A DNA stretch of 64,000 bases, from NCBI GenBank assembly GCA_036787895.1, contig DAIQOK010000011.1, forward strand, positions 1 to 64,000, given 5' to 3'. Source of the stretch: UBA7662 sp036787895. GTDB lineage: Bacteria > Bacteroidota > Bacteroidia > UBA7662. Both the position numbers and the translations under genes were made by a program. This document shows, in pieces, positions 17,375-25,765 of this stretch (position 1 is the stretch's first letter; each line of letters opens with the position of its first letter). The notes under the pieces were generated by a model. That model was not told the DNA's origin. It worked only from the letters and a program-made list of their open reading frames with translations, and made no database searches.

Positions 17375-17665
17375 TTATTTTTCGATGACCTTTGGAACGC
17401 GAAAAAAGTCGCTGTCGCGTTTAGGCGCATTTTTAAGCGCGGCCTCATGATCGATATCCTGTATAACCTCGTCTTTGCGCAGCACATTGGTTTGTTCATT
17501 CATATAGATCAACGGTTCAACTGCCGCGATATCCAGCTCATTCAGCTTTTCGGCAAAGGCCAGGAATCGATTCATATCATTAAGCATTGCCGCTTTGGTG
17601 GCATCGTCAAATTCAAGCCTGGCCAGGTGAGCAAGGCGGTCAACGGTGTTCAGATCTAACTCCAT
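17375..17665 (-). CDS. gatC: Asp/Glu-tRNA amidotransferase subunit C
   Basis: Small subunit (96 residues) of GatCAB, which converts Glu-tRNA(Gln) or Asp-tRNA(Asn) to the amidated forms. The N-terminal helix LDTVDRLAHLARLEFDDA pattern (about residues 5-22), the second helix with MNRFLAFAEKLNELD, and the C-terminal LRKDEVIQDI and RVPKVI match the family. It overlaps plsC by 26 nt, so translation is coupled. gatA and gatB are not in the window. Confidence 0.95.
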   Translation of the reverse strand: MELDLNTVDRLAHLARLEFDDATKAAMLNDMNRFLAFAEKLNELDIAAVEPLIYMNEQTNVLRKDEVIQDIDHEAALKNAPKRDSDFFRVPKVIEK

Positions 17666-18398
17666 GGTAGTTGGCTAAGGTTTTTTCAATGACTTCAAAT
17701 GTTGCCTGACGCAATAATTTTTCAGCATTTTCAATTCCCTGAACTGGCCAGATGGGGGCATGTACCACCACCCTGCATCGACCGGGGAAAAGGCCTATTC
17801 GATCTGCGTCGGGTAAAATCAGTCGACTGTCGATCAAAGATACCGGAACAATGGGAATATTGTGTTCGACCGCCAGCTTAAAGGCACCTGATTTAAATGG
17901 TTTTAACACAGCCGGCCCACGTATTATTCCTCCTTCCGGAAAAATAGCAATGCTTTGCCCTGCTTTTAATTTGTTTGAGGCACGGAGATAAGCCAAGTGC
18001 GCCTGCCGGCGGTTAATCCGATCGACGGCCACATCAATGGTATTAAAAAAACGGCGAAAAAGTGGAATTTTCGTTAATTCATCCTTGGCCATATAGCCAA
18101 AGAAGTTAGGAAAGGCAACGGCTAATAAGGGTATGTCGATGTAAGAATCGTGATTGGCACAACAAACGTAAGCCTGGTCAGGCGAGAGTTCCGCTTGATT
18201 ATCAACCACAACTTTAACACCTATGCAGGCGAACAAAAAACGAGCCCACCCCTTTCGTAGTTGATGCGCCAGCGGATAAAAGCGCGGGTGCAGTAAAAGC
18301 ACAAAATAGAGGGGAAATTGAAGTAAAAAGCTCAACACAAATAAAACCAAAAACCAAAAGGCGAGTAAGCGACTGATACTGTTTGGTTTCGTTCTCAT
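17640..18398 (-). CDS. plsC: 1-acyl-sn-glycerol-3-phosphate acyltransferase
   Basis: Membrane-bound acyltransferase (252 residues) that makes phosphatidic acid for phospholipid synthesis. An N-terminal hydrophobic segment (about 8-37) precedes the catalytic H(X)4D motif NHDSYID, His83 and Asp88, and the glycerolphosphate-binding FPEGG at 153-157 with VPVSLID later. It is the first gene of a four-gene operon with gatC, an ABC ATPase and a cobalamin adenosyltransferase. A TAGTTTTG core ends 7 nt before its ATG, pointing to a leaderless message. Confidence 0.93.
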   Translation of the reverse strand: MRTKPNSISRLLAFWFLVLFVLSFLLQFPLYFVLLLHPRFYPLAHQLRKGWARFLFACIGVKVVVDNQAELSPDQAYVCCANHDSYIDIPLLAVAFPNFFGYMAKDELTKIPLFRRFFNTIDVAVDRINRRQAHLAYLRASNKLKAGQSIAIFPEGGIIRGPAVLKPFKSGAFKLAVEHNIPIVPVSLIDSRLILPDADRIGLFPGRCRVVVHAPIWPVQGIENAEKLLRQATFEVIEKTLANYHGVRSEHR

Positions 18399-18405
18399 TC
18401 GGCCA

Positions 18406-18413
18406 CAAAACTA
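18406..18413 (-). promoter_or_regulatory. -7 core of the plsC operon
   Basis: TAGTTTTG on the minus strand matches TAnnTTTG. It ends 7 nt before the plsC ATG and is followed by TGGC, as at dnaB. No clear TTG is present at the expected -33 distance. Confidence 0.4.
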
Positions 18414-18491
18414 CAATTTATGTCGGTTTTCCCATGGATTAGCATGTATATGCAGCACCATTTCAGCCTGAGATTTCGTATTTTGCGACCC

Positions 18492-19487
18492 ATGGAAATT
18501 GTAGTGAGTGGTATCCGTTCGACGGGTAATCTGCATTTGGGAAATTATTTTGGTGCTGTTCAGAACTTCATCCGCATGCAACATGAGCAGCAATGCTATT
18601 TTTTTATTGCTGATTATCATGCACTCACCACCCATCCCAACCCTGCTCACTTGCGCAGCAGTGCGCGCAGCGTATTGGTAGAGTACCTCGCCTGCGGCAT
18701 TAATCCAGAAGTTTCGACCGTTTACCTGCAAAGCGACCTGAAAGAAATCCCGGAACTCTATATGCTGCTGAATATGCATGCCTATGTGGGTGAGTTGGAA
18801 AAAGTCCCCACTTTTAAGGATAAAGTCCGCAAACAACCGAACAACGTCAATGCCGGCCTGCTTACTTACCCTGTACTCATGGCTGCAGATGTGATGATTC
18901 ACAAGGCCACCAAGGTACCGGTTGGCAAAGACCAGGAGCAGCACCTTGAGATGGCCCGCAATTTTGCCAACCGCTTCAATCATTTTTATGGGTTCGAGTA
19001 TTTTCCGGAGCCCTATCCTTTCAATTTTGGTCAGCAGCTTGTTAAAGTTCCCGGCCTCGATGGTTCGGGTAAAATGGGCAAAAGTGAAGGTGCTGCCAAT
19101 GCCATCTACCTGCGTGAAGAAGAAACGGCTTTGCGTAAAAAGGTGATGCGGGCGGTAACCGATAGTGGGCCATCGGCACCGAACAGCGAAGTGACCGAAG
19201 CGGTAGGCAATTTATTCACTTTATTATCGCTGGTAAGTTCGCCTCAAATTGTGGATCAATTTAAATCTGCTTATGCAGATTGCAGCATACGTTATGGCGA
19301 CCTGAAAAAACAGTTAGCCGACGATATGGCAGATTTTGTAGCCCCCATCCGAGAACGCATACTTGAGATTGAAGCCAATGAGGCGCTCATCAACCGCACC
19401 CTTGATGAAGGTGCCGAAAAAGCACGCGTAAGTGCTTCCAAAACCCTGCGGGAAGTCAGGGAAATCATGGGATTCAAAGCAAACTAA
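18492..19487 (+). CDS. trpS: Tryptophan-tRNA ligase
   Basis: Class I aminoacyl-tRNA synthetase of 331 residues. The start MEIVVSGIRSTGNLHLGN carries the HIGH-equivalent HLGN (about 14-17), and GKMGKSEG near residue 194 is the KMSKS equivalent. DVMIHKATKVPVGKDQEQH shows the tryptophan pocket and core. The ATG at 18492 is the conserved start; the upstream in-frame ATG at 18420 would add 24 unconserved residues. GTATTTTG ending 6 nt before the ATG is a near-match to the -7 core. Its stop touches the deoxynucleoside kinase start. Confidence 0.96.
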   Translation: MEIVVSGIRSTGNLHLGNYFGAVQNFIRMQHEQQCYFFIADYHALTTHPNPAHLRSSARSVLVEYLACGINPEVSTVYLQSDLKEIPELYMLLNMHAYVGELEKVPTFKDKVRKQPNNVNAGLLTYPVLMAADVMIHKATKVPVGKDQEQHLEMARNFANRFNHFYGFEYFPEPYPFNFGQQLVKVPGLDGSGKMGKSEGAANAIYLREEETALRKKVMRAVTDSGPSAPNSEVTEAVGNLFTLLSLVSSPQIVDQFKSAYADCSIRYGDLKKQLADDMADFVAPIRERILEIEANEALINRTLDEGAEKARVSASKTLREVREIMGFKAN

Positions 19488-20108
19488 ATGGGCAAACACA
19501 TCGCCATCGCCGGAAATATCGGTTCGGGCAAAACTACCTTAACCACCTTACTGGCCAAACATTACAATTGGGAAGCCCATTTTGAGGATGTAGATAATAA
19601 TCCTTACCTCAACGACTTCTACAACGACATGCAACGCTGGAGTTTTAATCTCCAGATCTTTTTTCTGAACTCTCGTTTCCGGCAGTTACAGGATATCCGT
19701 TCACAAGAAAAAACCGTTATTCAGGATCGCACAATCTACGAAGACGCCAATATTTTCGCGCCCAATCTACATAGTATGGGCTTAATGACTGGTCGTGATT
19801 TCGAGAATTACAAAAGCCTGTTTGATGCTGTTAGCAAAATGATTGGTGCACCCGATTTACTCATTTATCTCCGTGCATCAGTGCCTACTTTGGTTAAACA
19901 AATTCAACGTCGCGGCAGAGATTACGAAGACAGTATTCGACTCGATTATCTCCGTCGGCTTAACGAACGCTACGAAGCCTGGATTGACACCTACACCGAA
20001 GGTAAGCTGCTGGTTATAGATGTAGACAACATCAATTTTGCAGATAAACCCGAGGATTTGGGCAATATCATCAATAAAATAGAAGCAGAGTTTAACGGTT
20101 TATTCTGA
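19488..20108 (+). CDS. Deoxynucleoside kinase
   Basis: A 206-residue kinase of the dNK/dGK family that phosphorylates deoxynucleosides for dNTP salvage. P-loop GNIGSGKT at 9-16, DVDNNPYLNDFY substrate region, the ERS-like motif as QDRTIYEDANIFA (about 78-90), and the LID with RRGRDYEDSI (about 140). Sequence does not settle base preference. It is co-directional with trpS with no gap and overlaps the next gene by one base (TGATG), so the three form one operon. Confidence 0.93.
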   Translation: MGKHIAIAGNIGSGKTTLTTLLAKHYNWEAHFEDVDNNPYLNDFYNDMQRWSFNLQIFFLNSRFRQLQDIRSQEKTVIQDRTIYEDANIFAPNLHSMGLMTGRDFENYKSLFDAVSKMIGAPDLLIYLRASVPTLVKQIQRRGRDYEDSIRLDYLRRLNERYEAWIDTYTEGKLLVIDVDNINFADKPEDLGNIINKIEAEFNGLF

Positions 20109-21487
20109 TGAAAAAGGGCTTTAAACGGCTTGGCTGGTGGTTAGCAGCCAGTTTAGCGGCCTTGGTGTTTTTGCCTCAACTCATGCATCCCGGTTTGTAT
20201 GTAGATGGTTTACTATATGCTGCCATTAGCCGGAACCTCGCTTCAGGCATGGGAACCATGTGGTCGCCTTATTTCGCGGAGGTACTTTTTCCAGCCTTTT
20301 ATGAGCATCCACCACTCGCCTTTTGGCTACAAAGCCTGAGTTATCTCATTTTAGGCGATCATTGGTGGGTCGATAAATTATACGGCATCGTTTTGTTAGC
20401 CGGATGTTTGTTATTGATTGGACGAATAGCCTATCGTGGTTTGGGTGTGCACTGGATACCGGCAGTTGGTTTTCTATTTTTGCCACTGGTATGGTGGAGT
20501 TTTGGCAACAATATGCTGGAGAATACGGTCAGTTTTTTTGTATTGCTTAGCGTTTGGGGACAATATCAATGGACACGCACTTCAAAAAATTACTGGCTTA
20601 TACTTGCCGGAGTAGCCCTGCTGGCCGGATTTTTAGCTAAAGGACCAGTTGCCTTATTTCCGTTAGTCTGGTTGCCACTCGACCGTTTTTTTCTAGCCAA
20701 AAAGGATATGCGTCATGGCTGGATTGGCCTGTTTTGGGTAGGCGGTGTATTCTTAACAGGTTTTCTGCTACTAATGATTTACACCCCATCGCGTGAAGGG
20801 ATTTTGCAGTATCTCGATCAACAGGTTTGGTCGAGTTTAAGTGGAAAGCGTAGCGATGGTTCACGTATTCAAATCGCGATTCGGCTCGTAGAAAACTTGA
20901 TTCCTCTGCTATTACTTTATATTTTAGGCATTTGGCTGAATCGCTCACCAGAGCAAAAAGACAATCTTCGTTATAGTTTGCGTTGGATACTGTTTGCCCT
21001 ATGCGGCACCTTACCCATCTTCATTAGCAGCAAAATCAACATCCATTATTTTATTCCTGCCCTACCCTTTTATGCGCTGGCGCTGGCCCCTCTTTTCCGG
21101 AACAGCATGTTTGAGTACCTACAATACACTTTTCATTTGCGTCGTTTTCGTTACGGTGGTTGGCTATTGGTCGTGATCATCTGGCTTTTCGCTTTAATTC
21201 TCACCTTCAATCAAACAGGTAAACCAAAACGAGATATAACCACCTTGGCTGATTTAGAACTTATTGCTGAAGAAGCCGGCACTGATACCAAAATCGGACT
21301 AACTACTGAGCTTTACCAAGTATGGTCGTTGCACGCCAATGCCCAGCGTTTTCATCAGCTCAGCCTGGCCATGGACAGTACTTTGCCCTATGTAATTTCT
21401 ACCCGGTCGGTGCTGGAAGGCCATCATTTGCTCACGCCCGCCAACCAGGAATTTTTTCTGCATATCAAAGCTGCTGAACAGAATTGA
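20108..21487 (+). CDS. GT39/ArnT-like membrane glycosyltransferase
   Basis: A 459-residue GT-C-fold protein with about ten to eleven membrane spans. The first loop has an Asp motif, PGLYVDGLLYAAISRNLA, and the second loop EHPPLAFWLQSLSY; both are typical of the dolichyl/undecaprenyl-phosphate sugar-using PMT/ArnT group. A C-terminal soluble piece of about 80 residues follows the last span. It probably moves a sugar from a lipid carrier onto a periplasmic acceptor such as lipid A or a glycoprotein; donor and acceptor are unknown. It lies in an operon with trpS and a nucleoside kinase, which gives no functional hint. Confidence 0.82.
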   Translation: MKKGFKRLGWWLAASLAALVFLPQLMHPGLYVDGLLYAAISRNLASGMGTMWSPYFAEVLFPAFYEHPPLAFWLQSLSYLILGDHWWVDKLYGIVLLAGCLLLIGRIAYRGLGVHWIPAVGFLFLPLVWWSFGNNMLENTVSFFVLLSVWGQYQWTRTSKNYWLILAGVALLAGFLAKGPVALFPLVWLPLDRFFLAKKDMRHGWIGLFWVGGVFLTGFLLLMIYTPSREGILQYLDQQVWSSLSGKRSDGSRIQIAIRLVENLIPLLLLYILGIWLNRSPEQKDNLRYSLRWILFALCGTLPIFISSKINIHYFIPALPFYALALAPLFRNSMFEYLQYTFHLRRFRYGGWLLVVIIWLFALILTFNQTGKPKRDITTLADLELIAEEAGTDTKIGLTTELYQVWSLHANAQRFHQLSLAMDSTLPYVISTRSVLEGHHLLTPANQEFFLHIKAAEQN

Positions 21488-21517
21488 TACACACTTCCAT
21501 TTTTCTTAATACTTTCG
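21484..21517 (+). promoter_or_regulatory. Promoter of the lipocalin-like lipoprotein gene
   Basis: TTG (21484-21486), a 23-nt spacer and TACTTTCG (21510-21517) give a full -33/-7 pair with C in place of T at position 7 of the core. The TTG overlaps the stop region of the preceding gene. The leader would be about 15 nt. Confidence 0.5.
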
Positions 21518-21536
21518 TAATTCTAAAATCGAATCC

Positions 21537-22040
21537 ATGAAATTGATGAACAAAAGTTTGATGGTTGTTTTAATGGGTATGCTCGTATTTGCTGCCTGTA
21601 AAAAAGACAATCCTACACCTACCGACCCGAACAATCCTGGCGGTAGTGGCAACAACCCGCCTGCGCCTACCAATACGCAGTTGATATCTGCCAAACCTTG
21701 GAAACTATCTTCTTCACGCTTGATTGAACAAGGACAGACCGACACGACCAACGTAACCATCGTGGGTTCTGCCGACTGGCGTTTCACCTTTGCTGCCAAC
21801 GGAACCGGTACTATTGTTGGTACATTCCTGAACAGTGGTGAAATGAGTTGGGCGTTTGCTGCTAACGAAACTCGTGTTGACATCACCAAAACCGGCTCAT
21901 CGGCAGTGAGCTATAACTACACGCCGACTTCACTCACCCGTACTATCCCGAATGTTACCCTTACCTTGTTGGATGCAGGTGGTAACCCGGTGGGACAAGT
22001 AACAGGTACAGTGCTTGAAGCTTGGGAAAAAATGCCGTAA
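21537..22040 (+). CDS. Lipocalin-like lipoprotein
   Basis: A 167-residue lipoprotein. The signal peptide ends in VFAAC (Cys at about 21), followed by KKDNPTPTD and a Pro/Gly/Asn-rich linker to about residue 48. The remainder (LISAKPWKLSSSRLIEQG to the C-terminus) has the lipocalin-like pattern of Bacteroidota: an initial KPWKL strand, alternating strands such as DWRFTFAANGTGTIVGTF, and a late TSLTRTIPNVTLTL strand. Ligand unknown. KKD after the lipid cysteine is compatible with surface display. ATG 21546 is an alternative start. Confidence 0.8.
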   Translation: MKLMNKSLMVVLMGMLVFAACKKDNPTPTDPNNPGGSGNNPPAPTNTQLISAKPWKLSSSRLIEQGQTDTTNVTIVGSADWRFTFAANGTGTIVGTFLNSGEMSWAFAANETRVDITKTGSSAVSYNYTPTSLTRTIPNVTLTLLDAGGNPVGQVTGTVLEAWEKMP

Positions 22041-22062
22041 AAAAGCTCAATTATTAATTATT

Positions 22063-22096
22063 AAGCCCGTCAGTAAAAACTGACGGGCTTTTTTTT
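22063..22096 (+). terminator. Intrinsic terminator after the lipocalin-like gene
   Basis: A perfect 12-bp stem AAGCCCGTCAGT/ACTGACGGGCTT with an AAAA loop is followed by T-run (eight T counting the stem). It separates the lipoprotein gene from dps. Confidence 0.92.
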
Positions 22097-22139
22097 GAAC
22101 GTTAGTCAAGCTTGTCTGTTCTTTTTTAAAACGACTGTC

Positions 22140-22619
22140 ATGAAAAAAAATCTCAATGCCATAGGACTGGATAAATCAGAAGTCAAATTGCTTGCTGATA
22201 AACTCAACACTCTCCTTGCCAACTATCAGGTGTTTTACCTAAATACCCGTGGTTATCACTGGAATATTCAAGGCGAGAAGTTTTTTGAACTTCACCTTAA
22301 ATTCGAAGAGCTATACACCAACTTTCAGCTGAAGATTGACGAAATCGCCGAACGCATTCTTACCTTGGGGAAAACACCTTTTCACAGTTTCGATGACTTC
22401 CTGAAAAACGCTAGTATTCAACCCCAAAAAAATGTAAATCAAGGGCGCGAAGCCATGGAACAAATCCTCGCAGCTTTGCAACAGTTGCTAATTCTACAAC
22501 GCGAAATATTGTTGCTCTCAGCAAAAGCTAACGACGAAGGAACCAATGCCCTAATGAGCGACTATATTCGTGAACAAGAGAAACTGGTTTGGATGTTTGG
22601 CGCATTTTTGAAAAACTAA
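22140..22619 (+). CDS. dps: Dps-family ferritin-like DNA-binding/iron-storage protein
   Basis: A 159-residue member of the Dps group, which forms 12-mers that oxidise and store iron and protect DNA from peroxide. Ferroxidase-centre residues are visible at the dimer-interface helices: the His in TRGYHWNI and the His/Glu in ELHLKFEELY, then IDEIAERI. The C-terminal helix QEKLVWMFGAFLKN is typical. ATG 22140 is the conserved start; an upstream TTG reading would begin inside the terminator. Its stop overlaps the stop of the convergent barrel-like gene (CTAA). No TAnnTTTG core was found upstream, so regulation is unclear. Confidence 0.93.
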   Translation: MKKNLNAIGLDKSEVKLLADKLNTLLANYQVFYLNTRGYHWNIQGEKFFELHLKFEELYTNFQLKIDEIAERILTLGKTPFHSFDDFLKNASIQPQKNVNQGREAMEQILAALQQLLILQREILLLSAKANDEGTNALMSDYIREQEKLVWMFGAFLKN

Positions 22620-23161
22620 CGGGTCTGTCGGCGGATGACTATACCAATATCACCGCCAAATTCCCTTTTTCTGCCAAAAAGCACCCAGGGTTGTGCATAT
22701 ACCCCCAATACACCAAATTGGTATTGATATCGACCTCCGATTCTAACAAATACTGAGCTGACAGCCATTTGTTCACTCTCGAGGAGCATATTTTGAAACG
22801 TCATATTCTTCAAATAGGTAGCCATTCCCACTGAGGTATTTACGTAGAGATTATGATCGGCATATTCGTCTAAAACCCGGTAATCAGCTCCAATATAGCT
22901 ACTCCAACCGCTGACGTAGGCGTTTGTCTCTGTTGGTATCATATTCATAAAGTCGGTCCAATTATTGACAAATCGATAGCCGACTAACAAACCAATCGGT
23001 TTATCCCAGCTCATGCTCGATTCCATATGGATACCGTTCGGGAGCAAGGTACTTAAGCCGTATCCTACATACAAATCTACCTGACGAGGTATAAGTGAAT
23101 TTTGAGCCTGGCTCTTTGTTCCTACAAACAGCAGTACAAAGACGAATAAATACTGTTTCAT
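22616..23161 (-). CDS. Exported beta-barrel-like hypothetical protein
   Basis: About 181 residues with a signal peptide, MKQYLFVFVLLFVGTKSQAQ, and no lipobox. The mature part has aromatic-rich alternating strands (VDLYVGYGLSTLL, PIGLLVGYRFV, GGRYQYQFGVLGVYAQPWVLF) and could be a small eight-strand outer-membrane barrel. No family recognised. ATG 23161 is chosen because it starts the signal peptide; the 25 residues before it are basic and unlike a signal. It overlaps dps at the stop codons and carries no obvious promoter core. Confidence 0.65.
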   Translation of the reverse strand: MKQYLFVFVLLFVGTKSQAQNSLIPRQVDLYVGYGLSTLLPNGIHMESSMSWDKPIGLLVGYRFVNNWTDFMNMIPTETNAYVSGWSSYIGADYRVLDEYADHNLYVNTSVGMATYLKNMTFQNMLLESEQMAVSSVFVRIGGRYQYQFGVLGVYAQPWVLFGRKREFGGDIGIVIRRQTR

Positions 23162-23244
23162 AACTATAAGTTTAGAGCAGCAAGCTCGATACTTACTTTT
23201 TATGTTTTGAATCGTTTTTTCCTTTGTTCTCGTCAACTTTTTAC

Positions 23245-23280
23245 AAAAAAAAGCCCTGTAACCGGAAAGTTACAGGGCTT
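23245..23280 (-). terminator. Intrinsic terminator of hppA
   Basis: A 12-bp stem AAGCCCTGTAAC/GTTACAGGGCTT with a 6-nt loop. On the minus strand it is followed by eight T, so it terminates the pyrophosphatase gene that ends 22 nt earlier. Confidence 0.88.
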
Positions 23281-23301
23281 TAGCTTTTAGCAAGAAAAAA
23301 G

Positions 23302-25674
23302 CTAGTTGGTTGTGGCCGAGGATTTATTGCCTGAACTTCCTGCTGAAGTAGCATTCATCTCTTCTGTTTTAGGCTCAGCAGTTTCTGCTTCGGCATCTTG
23401 CATGTCCTGCATTTCAGTAGCTGCTTCTTCGCTTTCCATGAGCTCAATTTGGGCTGCATTGTCTGCTGGTGCAGTGTTCATACCGGTCACATCCGAAATC
23501 AATGGCGCAATAACAAGGGCAACAACCGAAATCAATTTCAAAAGAATATTCAATGACGGGCCAGAAGTGTCTTTGAATGGGTCACCTACGGTGTCACCCA
23601 CTACCGCAGCCTTATGAGGCTCTGATTTTTTGTAGTAAGTCTGGCCATTGATGTCGACACCTTCTTCAAACATCTTTTTGGCATTGTCCCAAGCACCACC
23701 GGCATTAGATTGGAATATGGCCATCAATACACCCGAAACAGTGACACCGGCTAAAAGACCGCCCAATGCCTCTGCGCCAAATACAAAACCGACAACTACC
23801 GGCGAAATCACCGCCAATAAGCCGGGAAGTACCATCTCACGAATAGCTGCCTTGGTCGAAATTTCAACGCATTTACCATATTCTGCCACACCATCCGCTT
23901 CGTCGAAAGTCTTTTTATCTTCCGCACTCCAACTGCTCATTTCGGCATCGCCGTTTTTCTTCATCACTGCTAACGCTTTAGTCAGGGCCGGAATGGTAGT
24001 AAACTGGCGACGAACTTCTTCGATCATAGCCATAGCTGCACGACCCACAGCACCCATAGCCATGGCCGAGAAAACGAAAGGAAGCATTCCGCCAACAAAC
24101 AAGCAAGCAATTACATCCGCCTTAGAAATATCAATGGTTCCGATTTTCGCTGATGTCATAAAGGCGCCGAAAAGTGCTAAGGCAGTAAGCGCCGCTGAAG
24201 CAATAGCAAAACCCTTACCAATCGCCGCGGTGGTATTTCCCACAGCGTCCAGTTTATCGGTGCGTTTACGAACTTCTTTGGGCAGGTCGCTCATTTCAGC
24301 AATTCCGCCGGCATTATCCGAAATCGGACCGTATGCATCTACAGCCAACTGAATACCGGTATTGGCCAACATACCAACCGCGGCGATGGCAATACCATAA
24401 AGACCACCAAAATGAAAAGCCCCAATTATGGAAGCTGCAATCAAAAGAATTGGAATGGCGGTCGACATCATACCTACACCTAAACCGGCGATGATATTGG
24501 TGGCAGCACCCGTTGAGGATTGTTTTACAATCGACATAACTGGTTTTTTACCGGTACCTGTGTAATATTCAGTAATTAAACCAACCAGCAGTCCTGCAAC
24601 CAAACCAATAATGGTGGCCATAAATACGCCATTGGCTGTCATAGTACGTTCAACACCATATAATACGTCCTGGAATACCCACTCCGCAGGCAACATCCAG
24701 TGAATAATAAAGTAGGAGGCAACGATCATCAGGCCTGAAGAAACAAACTCTCCCAAATTGAGTGCTTTTTGTGGATCACCGCCTTCTTTAACACGCACGA
24801 AAAAAGTACCGGCTATCGACATAATAATACCGGTGGCCGCCAATACCAGCGGCAACAATACGCCACCCAGACCATTGAAATTATCGCCAAAACCAGGTGC
24901 CATAAAAGCAGCACCCAGTACCATTGTACCAATTATAGAGCCCACATAAGATTCGAAAAGATCGGCACCCATACCGGCTACATCGCCTACGTTATCACCT
25001 ACGTTATCGGCAATAGTGGCTGGATTCAGCGGGTGGTCTTCAGGAATACCGGCTTCAACTTTACCTACCAGGTCAGCACCCACATCGGCAGCTTTGGTGT
25101 AGATACCGCCACCTACACGTGCAAATAAGGCGATAGAAGAGGCACCAAATGAAAAGCCAGTGATAATGGTAATAACCTGATTCAGGTTTTGGGCTGTATC
25201 TACACCAAACATGCTGCTGTAGATTAAAAAGAGGCTACCGAGACCGATTACACCCAGTCCAACAACACCCATACCCATGACTGAACCACCCGCAAAAGCA
25301 ATTTCGAGGGCTTTGCCCAGGCTGTTACGGGCAGCATTGGCCGTGCGAACATTGGCTTTGGTGGCTACTTTCATACCAATGTAACCTGCTAAACCCGAAC
25401 ACAATGCACCAATGATAAAGGAAAGACCTACCAGCGGTGAAGAATTTTCATTGTTGGCCGATACAGCCAACAAAACGGCAACAGTAATTACAAAAATGGA
25501 AAGAATTCGGTACTCAGCTTTGAGGAAAGCCATAGCTCCTTCGGCAATGTGACCGGCAATTTTTTTCATTTTATCGGTGCCGGCATCTTGTTTGGCCACC
25601 CAGCTGGATTTCCAAAAGGTGTAAAGCAAACCAACCGCACCAATCACGGGAATCAGGTAAAAGATTGAATTCAT
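23302..25674 (-). CDS. hppA: Membrane-bound ion-pumping pyrophosphatase, K+-dependent type
   Basis: A 790-residue, about 16-span pump that couples pyrophosphate hydrolysis to H+ and/or Na+ export. Catalytic motifs: DVGADLVGKVEAGIPEDHP and DNVGDNVGDVAGMGADLFES (about 205-240), and the third acidic cluster GDTVGDPFKDTSGPSLNIL near residue 700. GNTTAAIGKGFAIASAAL (about 475-492) has Ala at the position that is Lys in K+-independent enzymes, so K+ dependence is inferred; H+ versus Na+ is not settled. Unusual: after the last span there is a tail of about 55 residues that is Glu/Asp- and Ser/Asn-rich. Core homologues normally end soon after the last helix. Confidence 0.95.
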   Translation of the reverse strand: MNSIFYLIPVIGAVGLLYTFWKSSWVAKQDAGTDKMKKIAGHIAEGAMAFLKAEYRILSIFVITVAVLLAVSANNENSSPLVGLSFIIGALCSGLAGYIGMKVATKANVRTANAARNSLGKALEIAFAGGSVMGMGVVGLGVIGLGSLFLIYSSMFGVDTAQNLNQVITIITGFSFGASSIALFARVGGGIYTKAADVGADLVGKVEAGIPEDHPLNPATIADNVGDNVGDVAGMGADLFESYVGSIIGTMVLGAAFMAPGFGDNFNGLGGVLLPLVLAATGIIMSIAGTFFVRVKEGGDPQKALNLGEFVSSGLMIVASYFIIHWMLPAEWVFQDVLYGVERTMTANGVFMATIIGLVAGLLVGLITEYYTGTGKKPVMSIVKQSSTGAATNIIAGLGVGMMSTAIPILLIAASIIGAFHFGGLYGIAIAAVGMLANTGIQLAVDAYGPISDNAGGIAEMSDLPKEVRKRTDKLDAVGNTTAAIGKGFAIASAALTALALFGAFMTSAKIGTIDISKADVIACLFVGGMLPFVFSAMAMGAVGRAAMAMIEEVRRQFTTIPALTKALAVMKKNGDAEMSSWSAEDKKTFDEADGVAEYGKCVEISTKAAIREMVLPGLLAVISPVVVGFVFGAEALGGLLAGVTVSGVLMAIFQSNAGGAWDNAKKMFEEGVDINGQTYYKKSEPHKAAVVGDTVGDPFKDTSGPSLNILLKLISVVALVIAPLISDVTGMNTAPADNAAQIELMESEEAATEMQDMQDAEAETAEPKTEEMNATSAGSSGNKSSATTN

Positions 25675-25701
25675 CAGATTTTAGGTTTTTTTGAGAATGA
25701 A

Positions 25702-25734
25702 CAAATATAGAGTAAGGACTCAGATTTTAACCAA
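25702..25734 (-). promoter_or_regulatory. hppA promoter
   Basis: On the minus strand TTG (25734-25732), a 22-nt spacer and TATATTTG (25709-25702). A leader of about 24 nt precedes the hppA ATG. Confidence 0.6.
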
Positions 25735-25765
25735 TAGAGTATTTCATTGGCTAATCTAAACGCTT

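Noticed and set aside
22095..22139. Upstream start for dps
   Set aside because: It would begin inside the T-run of an intrinsic terminator, and the conserved N-terminus starts at ATG 22140.
23648..24352. Long open frame (234 codons) on the plus strand inside hppA
   Set aside because: It is antisense to strongly conserved pyrophosphatase motifs and has Ala/Pro/Thr-rich composition typical of an antisense shadow.
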